DNA of 12,730 nucleotides from Anaerolineae bacterium (GTDB lineage Bacteria; Chloroflexota; Anaerolineae; 4572-78; J111): positions 1-12,730 of the forward strand of contig JAGRCC010000322.1 of NCBI GenBank assembly GCA_020433785.1, given 5' to 3'. Both the position numbers and the translations under genes were made by a program. The notes beneath the pieces are model-generated. The model was given only the letters and a program-made list of their open reading frames with translations, did no database searches and was not told the origin of the DNA. Below, in pieces: positions 1 to 5,625 of the stretch. Numbering within the stretch: position 1 is the stretch's first letter; every line of letters starts with the position of its first letter.

Positions 1-1
1 C

Positions 2-25
2 ACGGATTATCTGGAAGAACCTTAA
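2..25 (+). CDS. Possible 3' end of an upstream gene (partial)
   Basis: Reading from base 2 gives seven codons (TDYLEEP) followed by TAA at 23-25, which could be the C-terminus of a protein that starts outside the window. In TniA-TniB-TniQ elements the transposase gene (TniA/TnsB, DDE family) normally lies directly upstream of tniB, so a transposase tail is the expected candidate. Seven residues cannot identify a family, and the reading frame of the following tniB is also open to the window edge, so this is inferred from gene order alone. Confidence 0.25.
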   Translation, partial: TDYLEEP

Positions 26-57
26 CTAACAATACGTATGTAAGGATATTTATTAAA

Positions 58-1068
58 ATGAACATTCAAAATAATCGACACAAAAGTTTACACGATACAC
101 TGATTCGGTATCCAAAATTCAAGGAATTACACAACGACATCCGTGAATGCCAGGAAGAGTCACAAGTGGCTAATGAGCCGCAGTGTATGTCTCTGGAGGG
201 TGTAACGGGTGTGGGTAAATCAACCCTTATCCGTGATTACATAAAAGAGTTCCCGCGTTCCGAAACGACAGGAGGAATAAAAATACCGATTTTGTATGTT
301 GAAATGCCCTCTCCGGTTACCGTTAAGACGTTGGCTCAGACTATGCTAGCGTACTTAGGCGATCCGGGCTGGGATAAAGGCACCCAACCCGTTCTGGACG
401 CGCGGATAATCAAATTTATCAAACATTGTGAAGTCAAACTGGTTGTGCTGGACGATTTTCAGCATCTGATCGACAGTGAGACGGAGAAGATCCTGGCAAA
501 AGTCAGTAACTGGCTTAAAACACTCATCAAAAAGTCAGGGGTTCCTTTCTTAGTTATCGGCATTGACGGCAAAGTTGAGATGATTTTGCAGTCAAATGAT
601 CAACTCTCTCGTTTGTTCGCTGTTCGAGAAAAACTGTCCAAATTCGAATGGGACGCCAGTAAGCCTGAAACTATCCAGAGCTTCGCCAAATTTATGGTAG
701 CTACTGAAAAGGTTATAGGCTTGCGGCTACCGTGGTGTTCCAATGGCGATGCAGAACTGCTTTTCCGGTTGCATTACGCTACTGATGGCGTGGTGGCCAA
801 CATTATGAACCTGATGCGCAGCGCGCGCCGAGCCGCTGACACACAAGGTACGGAGCAGTTGGATCTGAATATCCTGGCTGCTGTCTATGACAAACGCCTG
901 TCCAAGCATGTTGGACGGGAAAATCCGTTTCACCAGCCTCTGGACGCGTCTTTCAAGGTAGCACAGCCTAAACCTAAGCCCAATGGCAGATCAAATAATG
1001 GGAAGGGTGGAAAACGTGGGAGCGGCCGCAAAAATGATCCGTCCGCTAACGATGTCCTGAGAACGTGA
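58..1068 (+). CDS. tniB: TniB-family AAA+ transposition ATPase (first copy, TniB1)
   Basis: This 336-residue protein is a TniB/TnsC-type AAA+ ATPase. The family forms ATP-dependent filaments or rings on target DNA and links the target selector (TniQ) to the transposase. A Walker A motif is at residues 48-56 (GVTGVGKST) and Walker B at 128-133 (LVVLDD), followed by FQHL, which is typical of TniB. The sensor-1 region at 164-172 reads FLVIGIDGK, and a conserved Arg-rich stretch (SRLFAVREKL) is at 183-192. Residues 300-327 form a Lys/Gly/Asn-rich, probably disordered tail that the second copy lacks. The ATG at 58 has AAGGAT at 42-47, and the N-terminus aligns residue for residue with TniB2, supporting the start. 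Its stop overlaps the GTG of the tniQ remnant by four bases (GTGA), the sign of a formerly translation-coupled pair. Walker B carries Asp-Asp rather than the usual Asp-Glu. Family assignment is firm; activity is not shown. Confidence 0.9.
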   Translation: MNIQNNRHKSLHDTLIRYPKFKELHNDIRECQEESQVANEPQCMSLEGVTGVGKSTLIRDYIKEFPRSETTGGIKIPILYVEMPSPVTVKTLAQTMLAYLGDPGWDKGTQPVLDARIIKFIKHCEVKLVVLDDFQHLIDSETEKILAKVSNWLKTLIKKSGVPFLVIGIDGKVEMILQSNDQLSRLFAVREKLSKFEWDASKPETIQSFAKFMVATEKVIGLRLPWCSNGDAELLFRLHYATDGVVANIMNLMRSARRAADTQGTEQLDLNILAAVYDKRLSKHVGRENPFHQPLDASFKVAQPKPKPNGRSNNGKGGKRGSGRKNDPSANDVLRT

Positions 1069-1259
1069 CCCGGCTGCTGCGTTTAGCGCCCCTGCCGGGA
1101 GATTCGTTACCCTATTTCATTCGTCGCCTGGCGATCCGGAAGGGGTATGACCTTCGCGGCATCTTGTATAACCTGTGCCGCACCGGTCTACGGGACCGAC
1201 AATTTATCACACCGGGCCGGTCACCGTTAATTGGCAGGATGCAACACTGTTTACATTAG
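1065..1259 (+). pseudogene. tniQ: Truncated tniQ (5' remnant, about 52 codons)
   Basis: The first 52 codons align with the start of the complete TniQ at 2338, with 38 of 52 residues identical by eye. They include the shared block from PLPG through GLRDR to FITPGR. Similarity stops at about 1215-1220, and the remaining 12 codons to the stop at 1259 match nothing in TniQ. The zinc region and all helix-turn-helix modules are missing, so this cannot work as a normal TniQ. The GTG start overlaps the tniB1 stop by four bases, the same arrangement that can be reconstructed at the second tniB-tniQ junction. The break point carries a 16-base match to the interior of tniB2, described in the findings. 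A functional 64-residue peptide cannot be excluded but is unlikely. Confidence 0.8.
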
Positions 1260-1279
1260 GCTCAGCTCCCGGCGATGAT
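1250..1279 (+). promoter_or_regulatory. Weak candidate sigma-70 promoter for tniB2
   Basis: TTTACA (five of six to the -35 consensus) at 1250-1255 and GATGAT (four of six to the -10 consensus) at 1274-1279 are separated by 18 bases. The position fits a promoter for tniB2, with the tetranucleotide repeat falling in the leader. Matches of this quality occur by chance, so read-through from tniB1 is equally possible. Confidence 0.2.
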
Positions 1280-1306
1280 TACGAAACCGGGCCGGGAAGA
1301 ATAACT

Positions 1307-1330
1307 ATCAATCAATCAATCAATCAATCA
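1307..1330 (+). repeat. Tetranucleotide microsatellite (ATCA)6
   Basis: Six perfect copies of ATCA (24 bases) sit immediately before the AGAGGAG ribosome binding site (1331-1337) of tniB2. Tetranucleotide tracts are prone to slipped-strand change in copy number. Here a change would alter the leader length and any promoter-to-RBS distance, but not the RBS-to-ATG spacing. No similar tract precedes tniB1 or tniQ. Confidence 0.9.
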
Positions 1331-1345
1331 AGAGGAGCATTAAAG

Positions 1346-2254
1346 ATGAAAAATCAAAACAATAGTGCAAAATACTCAGCCAACATACTGATTCGGCATC
1401 CAAAATATCGCGAATTGTATGCCGAAATTAAGAGGTGTCAGGAAGAGTCAAGCGGGGCTAATGACCCTCGGTGTATGTCTTTAGAGGGGCCGACCGGGAT
1501 TGGTAAAACTGCGTTGCTCTTTGATTTTGTAAAGGGGTTCCCTCTTTCAGAAACAGCAGAAGGTACTCGCATTCCAGTTTTGTATTTCGACACACCCTTG
1601 CCGGTCACCGTTAATGGCTTGGTTCAAAAAATGTTGAGTGCTTTGGGAAACCCGGTGACTCACAAAGCTACACAAAAGTCATTACAGCACCGGCTCATTC
1701 GCTTAATAAAGGACTGCGGGGTTGAGCTGGTTATTTTGGATGATTTCCATGACTTGGATTATATCGAAACAGAAGGGAGTTTTGCCAAAGTTTGCGATTT
1801 GCTAATTGCGCTGATCAAAGAAACAGGCGTGCCGTTCTTGGTCGTAGGTACCGAAGGAAAGGTAGAGTTGATATTGAAAACAAACAATGAACTTTCACGC
1901 TTGTTTGTGGTTAGAGAAAAATTAACCAAATTTCAATGGGACCCTGAAGACCCTGATACCATCCAGAGTTTTAGTTACTTCATTAGGGAATTAGAAGAAG
2001 CGGTGGGTTTATCGCTGCCTTGGCAACCCAACAACGATCTGGAGTTACTCTACCGCTTACACTACGCTACGGACGGCGTGATCGCAAACATTATGATCTT
2101 GATGCGTAGTGCCTGCAAAGTCGCAGAAAGACAAGGTGCAGAGCGGTTGGACATAGATGTCTTGGCCGCCGTATACGACAAGCTTCTGGCCCGGCGTCTT
2201 AATCGTCCCAATCCGTTTAATAAATCGCTTGATGAGCAGTTTATAGCACTGTAA
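1346..2254 (+). CDS. tniB: TniB-family AAA+ transposition ATPase (second copy, TniB2)
   Basis: This 302-residue paralogue of TniB1 aligns with it without gaps over residues 1-300 at about 56% identity (168 of 300 by eye). Walker A is at 48-55 (GPTGIGKT) and Walker B at 128-133 (LVILDD), followed by FHDL where TniB1 has FQHL. Sensor 1 (FLVVGTEGK, 164-172) has the more usual Gly-Thr. The ATG at 1346 is chosen because it has a strong AGAGGAG eight bases upstream and aligns with the TniB1 start. An in-frame ATG at 1175 would add 57 residues encoded by the tniQ remnant region and the ATCA tract, so it is rejected. The protein ends about 36 residues earlier than TniB1. The missing tail is still readable after the stop, so the truncation is secondary. 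TniB2 is the likely partner of the intact TniQ just downstream. The expected role is an ATP-dependent bridge between TniQ and the transposase. Confidence 0.9.
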   Translation: MKNQNNSAKYSANILIRHPKYRELYAEIKRCQEESSGANDPRCMSLEGPTGIGKTALLFDFVKGFPLSETAEGTRIPVLYFDTPLPVTVNGLVQKMLSALGNPVTHKATQKSLQHRLIRLIKDCGVELVILDDFHDLDYIETEGSFAKVCDLLIALIKETGVPFLVVGTEGKVELILKTNNELSRLFVVREKLTKFQWDPEDPDTIQSFSYFIRELEEAVGLSLPWQPNNDLELLYRLHYATDGVIANIMILMRSACKVAERQGAERLDIDVLAAVYDKLLARRLNRPNPFNKSLDEQFIAL

Positions 2255-2341
2255 CCGAAAAACGGGATCATTAGGAATGGCGAAAACACGAGAATTTGTG
2301 GTTAGAATGGTCCGTTTGCGAATAATGTTCTGAAATCGTGA
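2255..2341 (+). pseudogene. Fossil C-terminal tail of tniB2
   Basis: In the tniB2 frame, the bases after its TAA continue for 16 codons, hit a second stop (TAG, 2303-2305), and then read NGPFANNVLKS and TGA at 2339-2341. TniB1 ends in NDPSANDVLRT and TGA, so this is the untranslated remnant of the same tail. The final TGA overlaps the GTG start of tniQ as GTGA, exactly as at 1065-1068. The ancestral gene therefore reached 2341 and was later shortened by nonsense changes. The 83-base gap before tniQ is decayed coding sequence, not a spacer. Confidence 0.75.
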
Positions 2342-4254
2342 CGTCGTTGCTTCTGTGGCTAACGCCACTGCCGGGAGAGTCATTACCCTCATTTGTTCGC
2401 CGTTTGGCGGTTCGGAATGGGTATGACCCTCCTGGCATCTTAAACCAACTCTGCCGGCCCGGCTTACGTGATCGACACTTTATCACGCCGGGCCGGGTAC
2501 TTCTAGAGCGAATTGCTTACCTGTCAAAGGGGGATGTCGCCGATCTTTACTCACTCTCGGCGCATCCCCTGGCGAAAGTGCTAATCCCACCTGAAACGGT
2601 CATTAAGACCGCCCGGTTCGGGAGTCAAAGCGAACCGCTACTTGCTCCAGGACTTGCCACCCGGCATCTCCGCCCGGAATCAGCCGCCCAATACTGTCCC
2701 CACTGTCTGCGCCAAGCGGCTTATCACCGCCTGACTTGGCTATTAGTAGCCGTGTCGGTTTGCACCGAACATCGATGCCGGCTCCTTGATCGCTGCCCCG
2801 GCTGCTACCAACCGGTTTCCATTCGAGCGGTGGTTGATGGCACTTGTTCACGTTGTAAAGCCGATCTTAGCGAAGCGCAGACCGAACCGATTGATGCCAG
2901 CAGCTTGTTGGCCCAACAGTTCATTCACGCTTGGTTGGGAGTCTACTCCCAACCGGAAGGTCCGCAAGGTATCCCGAGTCAACCACCCCGAGTGCTGTTC
3001 CGCGTCCTGGATGGTCTACGCCTCAGCTTGATGAGTCATACCGCCACCCGACGTAACTTCGAGCGCCTGGCAGCATTACCGACCTTTCGACGGGGGCAAA
3101 AACTAACGCCGACCCAAAGCCTGGCACTATACACTACTGCCTTTGGATCCTTGCGAAATTGGCCACACGACTTCCACGTATTTTTGAATTACTTCTCCAA
3201 CGGCAGTATCGGCAACAGTCTGTTCCGCAACTTTGGATTTTTGTACGCCCAATGGCTGCAATATCGCTGGCGGCTGCCGGCCTATCATTTTGTCCAGAGA
3301 GCTTTTGATGATTACGTCGCCCACCATTTTACCCACTCCATTACCGTGCGCCGCGCTGAGCGGTATCAAAAACATAGTCGATTAATTTCCAAGCAGCATT
3401 ACTTCACCCTATCTCAGACAGTGGCCTGTCTCGGGGGCTCGAAAGAGGTAGTGCTGGGGATGGTGCGGCTTGGGCTGCTGACCGCTGATGCCGGCCCTGA
3501 TGTTGATGCCGGTCAACAGTGGTTCATCGCCCGCGCCAGCGTGACCCAGTTAAAAGAACGACTGGCGACCATGACCGGCGAGATCAACATGGATTATTCT
3601 TTTGATCTGGCTGCTGCGGCGCGTCTCTTGGCAGTCGTTGGCCTGAACGCTGCTGGCGTTGTAGCCTTGATCCTCAACGGCAAACTACCGGCAATCTGGG
3701 ACCAAACAAAATTAAGCGGTTTACACTTTCGTGAGGGGGATGTTCGGGCTGTCCTGGCGGCTATCAAACAAAAAAACGGTTGGCTGAGTCGGGCCGAGGT
3801 CGCGGCCAGATTCGGGGTGAAGGTAACGGTCATCTCCAAATGGGTGCGGGCCGGATTACTCATTCCGGTGACCAGCCATGTTAACGCTCAATATTTTGCT
3901 CTGGCCACGATTGAACAGTTGGCGCAAGATCACATTTTCAGTAATGAAGCAGCCAAAATTTTGGAGGTTGGTGTTGATGTGGTGCAGAAGTGGGCCCGCA
4001 AGGGACGGTTGAAACCGATAGCCGGCGGTGATAGCAGCAACAGTCATCGATACTTGTTCAGGCGTGAGGACGTGGAGCGACTACGCCGAGAAAACCGATT
4101 AACTTTACCTCAATTGGCTAAACACCTGGGTATCAGTCATTCTTACCTGCGACAGCAGGTGCAACAGGGAAAAATTAAACCTATCTCGGGACCGGGAGTT
4201 GATGCGTGTAAGCATTATCTATTCTTAAGAGACAACTTTAATACCGAAAATTAG
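2338..4254 (+). CDS. tniQ: TniQ-family target-selection protein with tandem HTH modules
   Basis: This 638-residue TniQ/TnsD-like protein should recruit the TniB/transposase machinery to a chosen DNA site. The TniQ N-terminus (residues 8-53, with PLPGESLPSF) leads to a zinc-binding region with CPHC at 120-123, CxxH at 142-145, CPGC at 153-156 and CSRC at 170-173. The C-terminal part, from about 354, reads as five tandem MerR/excisionase-like helix-turn-helix units at about 356-410, 421-476, 481-528, 533-583 and 587-636. The last three are clearest (for example RAEVAARFGV then WVRAGLL; PQLAKHLGI then GKIKPI). Such an array suits sequence-specific DNA recognition, as the C-terminal half of TnsD does for attTn7. 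The GTG start follows from the GTGA junction of the first pair and from an in-frame TAA 15 bases upstream. No Shine-Dalgarno is visible, so translation may once have depended on coupling to tniB2. The DNA target is unknown. Confidence 0.88.
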   Translation: MTSLLLWLTPLPGESLPSFVRRLAVRNGYDPPGILNQLCRPGLRDRHFITPGRVLLERIAYLSKGDVADLYSLSAHPLAKVLIPPETVIKTARFGSQSEPLLAPGLATRHLRPESAAQYCPHCLRQAAYHRLTWLLVAVSVCTEHRCRLLDRCPGCYQPVSIRAVVDGTCSRCKADLSEAQTEPIDASSLLAQQFIHAWLGVYSQPEGPQGIPSQPPRVLFRVLDGLRLSLMSHTATRRNFERLAALPTFRRGQKLTPTQSLALYTTAFGSLRNWPHDFHVFLNYFSNGSIGNSLFRNFGFLYAQWLQYRWRLPAYHFVQRAFDDYVAHHFTHSITVRRAERYQKHSRLISKQHYFTLSQTVACLGGSKEVVLGMVRLGLLTADAGPDVDAGQQWFIARASVTQLKERLATMTGEINMDYSFDLAAAARLLAVVGLNAAGVVALILNGKLPAIWDQTKLSGLHFREGDVRAVLAAIKQKNGWLSRAEVAARFGVKVTVISKWVRAGLLIPVTSHVNAQYFALATIEQLAQDHIFSNEAAKILEVGVDVVQKWARKGRLKPIAGGDSSNSHRYLFRREDVERLRRENRLTLPQLAKHLGISHSYLRQQVQQGKIKPISGPGVDACKHYLFLRDNFNTEN

Positions 4255-4256
4255 TC

Positions 4257-4286
4257 TTGACTAGACCGTATGTTCGGACTTATAAT
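4257..4286 (+). promoter_or_regulatory. Strong sigma-70 promoter downstream of tniQ
   Basis: TTGACT at 4257-4262 (five of six) and a perfect TATAAT at 4281-4286 are separated by 18 bases, making this the best promoter match I found in the window. The -35 box begins two bases after the tniQ stop, and transcription should start near 4292-4294. It would drive the 253-residue gene at 4385 through a leader of about 90 bases containing a hairpin. Confidence 0.7.
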
Positions 4287-4308
4287 ACATATAGTTGATA
4301 CACTTCAG

Positions 4309-4341
4309 GGTGCGGCACAAAAGCGGCACCATTTTATTTTT
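4309..4341 (+). terminator. Hairpin with T-rich tail in the leader (attenuator or tniQ terminator)
   Basis: GGTGC at 4309-4313 pairs with GCACC at 4326-4330. After one G-G mismatch, two more pairs close a six-base loop (ACAAAA, 4317-4322), and ATTTTATTTTT follows at 4331-4341. This resembles a modest intrinsic terminator. It lies only about 16 bases after the predicted start site at about 4293, so it could end the tniQ transcript, attenuate the downstream gene, or release a very short RNA. The same bases form two direct copies of GCGGCAC (4312-4318 and 4323-4329), exactly 11 bases apart, so an operator is an alternative reading. Confidence 0.45.
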
Positions 4342-4384
4342 AAAGTGTTATGTAAACCAAGTAGTATGAGGCAAAGGGGGAACA

Positions 4385-5146
4385 ATGAACAAGCATACGG
4401 TCACGATCAAAACGAACTATGGGCAGGAAACTGTACAACCGACTGGCAAAGTCCTTTATTCCTTGTTTGAGGCTTTCTATCGCGATAATAAGTTGGAGAT
4501 GCTGCCCAAAAGTTACCTATCCGAGGAAGACCTGCGCCGGCTCCCGCCCGAAGGAGAATGGAAAATAGAGGACGAAGCGGGTTACTTCTTTATTCCCCAA
4601 GACAGAATGACGTTTTGTGAGGATAAGCGCGTGCCTTGGTTGGCCAATCGGGTCTGGCGTCGATTGCCATCAGTTGAGCGTAGGGTGTTACACGAGTTGG
4701 GGGCCAGGGTCACAGATTTAGACCAGGGATCCTTTCTTGGCCGGTATCTGTTTTGCTCTGCCGACAAACATCGTGAGCAAAAAAAGGCCGGTTCACTGAC
4801 AGAGAGTTCCCCGGTACACTATGCCGAAGAAATCCCGCACGTGGCTTACGTGGCCGAGGCTAAATCACTGGAGTCAGACTCGGCGGCGACGTTTGTGATT
4901 GCCCGTGAGTTGGCCAAACTGGTGTTGCGCCAGCCACAGTTATATGCCACAGCCGGGGCCTTGATGGATTTGGAGCCGGATAGTTACTATGCTGAGCATT
5001 TGATTCGGCAAGTGCAATGGGGTCAAGATCACGCCACGCTGCAAGCCTGGCTGTGGGGATTTGAGGAGGAGTTGAAAGCCTATCTTAAGGAAAAACCAAA
5101 TGCCTTTCGGAGAAAGTGGTTTAAGCCGATTGAAGAAGCCAGGTAG
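4385..5146 (+). CDS. Hypothetical protein, possible inactive zincin-like peptidase relative
   Basis: This 253-residue protein has no signal peptide or membrane segment. I do not recognise a named family. Residues 171-184 (VIARELAKLVLRQP) resemble the ImmA/IrrE-type zincin helix HExxHxxLxH with both zinc-binding His replaced, by Arg174 and Lys178. A later stretch (YYAEHLIRQVQWG, 201-213) recalls the third-ligand region of such proteins, again without a convincing acidic ligand, and WGF follows at 224-226. If the relationship is real, the protein is a catalytically dead member, perhaps a regulator or binding partner. The ATG at 4385 has an AAAGGGGG ribosome binding site at 4373-4380. The gene has its own promoter right after tniQ and the terminator at 5428 follows it, so it may be cargo or an accessory gene of the transposon. 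The coding call is good; the fold is tentative. Confidence 0.75.
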   Translation: MNKHTVTIKTNYGQETVQPTGKVLYSLFEAFYRDNKLEMLPKSYLSEEDLRRLPPEGEWKIEDEAGYFFIPQDRMTFCEDKRVPWLANRVWRRLPSVERRVLHELGARVTDLDQGSFLGRYLFCSADKHREQKKAGSLTESSPVHYAEEIPHVAYVAEAKSLESDSAATFVIARELAKLVLRQPQLYATAGALMDLEPDSYYAEHLIRQVQWGQDHATLQAWLWGFEEELKAYLKEKPNAFRRKWFKPIEEAR

Positions 5147-5400
5147 AGTTGCTCCGTCCTGAGGAAATCCATCGCATTACCGCCGCGCTGCTCAACTCCG
5201 GCGAGCAGTAAACGGTAGCCGCGCCACCACCCGGCGGAGATGACGGTCTGGCACACCGTCCTTCTTAACGCCTACCGTCCCATCCTCCACGGCGGTGTCT
5301 GGGCCGACCTGCCGAAGGATAAGCCTTACCTGTTGTGGGGTTAACGCTGCGCATCCTGGCGCGGCATACGGTGGGGTGAATGGCTGTACGGTCAGCCCGT
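5140..5400 (+). pseudogene. Decayed coding remnants between the 253-residue gene and its terminator
   Basis: This GC-rich stretch has no complete gene, but two short frames look protein-like. One spans 5140-5211 and ends in a natural-looking TAA, with LLRPEEIHRITAALLNSGEQ before it. The other spans 5240-5344, opening with ATG after GGCGGAG and containing HGGVWADLPKDKPYLLWG. A third scrap follows to the TAG at about 5402-5404, after GEWLYGQPV. They lie in different frames and are broken by stops and shifts, as expected of an old gene or genes in decay. I do not recognise the parent family, and chance open frames in GC-rich DNA cannot be excluded. Confidence 0.35.
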
Positions 5401-5427
5401 GTAGGATTCAACAAAGATTGGGATTGA

Positions 5428-5450
5428 GGGGCCATTACGGCCCTGTTTTT
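5428..5450 (+). terminator. Rho-independent terminator
   Basis: GGGCC at 5429-5433 pairs with GGCCC at 5439-5443 around a five-base loop (ATTAC), extended by a G-T pair, and is followed by G and then TTTTT at 5446-5450. There is no T-run on the other side, so it acts on the plus strand. It closes the transcript from the promoter at 4257 and marks the end of the plus-strand block. Confidence 0.75.
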
Positions 5451-5625
5451 CAATAGAGTTTGAAATCAATTTCGGTAACGTACAACGTACAGAACCCCCC
5501 TCTCATTTTTCAGCAAAGGATCGTTCTAGTATACCTCGCAAGACTCCAGTCAGCTTTAACTAACTCCCGCCTAAATCTAGAAAGTTGGATTGGATGTTGT
5601 TGAAGGTATGCTTGAATCATACCAG
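5451..5625. other. Non-coding junction between the converging blocks
   Basis: I see no gene here. The stretch contains a tandem AACGTAC pair (5477-5490) and a C-run (5493-5498), but no repeated binding sites, inverted ends or target duplication that would mark a transposon end. It is a plausible place for the right end of the element because gene direction and content change here, but that is inference from layout only. Confidence 0.4.
5605..5623 (-). terminator. Weak hairpin after the 627-residue gene
   Basis: GGTATG at 5605-5610 and CATACC at 5618-5623 can pair around a seven-base loop, starting three bases beyond the stop of the minus-strand gene. No T-run follows on the minus strand, so terminator function is doubtful. 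Confidence 0.25.

Noticed and set aside
1307..1330. Possible CRISPR or iteron-like array
   Set aside because: It is a simple tetranucleotide tract with no spacers and no longer repeat unit.
1175..1345. Upstream in-frame ATG adding 57 residues to TniB2
   Set aside because: The extra segment is encoded by the tniQ remnant and the ATCA tract, does not align with TniB1, and the ATG at 1346 has a strong ribosome binding site.
2057..2486. Minus-strand open frames across the tniB2-tniQ junction
   Set aside because: The plus-strand homology to TniB1 and TniQ explains these bases, and the antisense translations show no domain features.
4270..4470. Small plus-strand open frame of 66 codons overlapping the leader hairpin
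   Set aside because: It begins inside the promoter region before the expected transcript start, and overlaps the better-supported gene at 4385 in another frame.
1..5450. CRISPR-associated transposon (type V-K or I)
   Set aside because: No cas12k, cascade gene, repeat-spacer array or tracr-like sequence is visible, and TniQ has a long HTH array instead of the short form seen with CRISPR systems. Parts outside the window cannot be judged.
5451..5625. Right end of the transposon
   Set aside because: No terminal inverted repeat, repeated transposase binding sites or target duplication could be matched; the left end is outside the window, so no pair can be tested.
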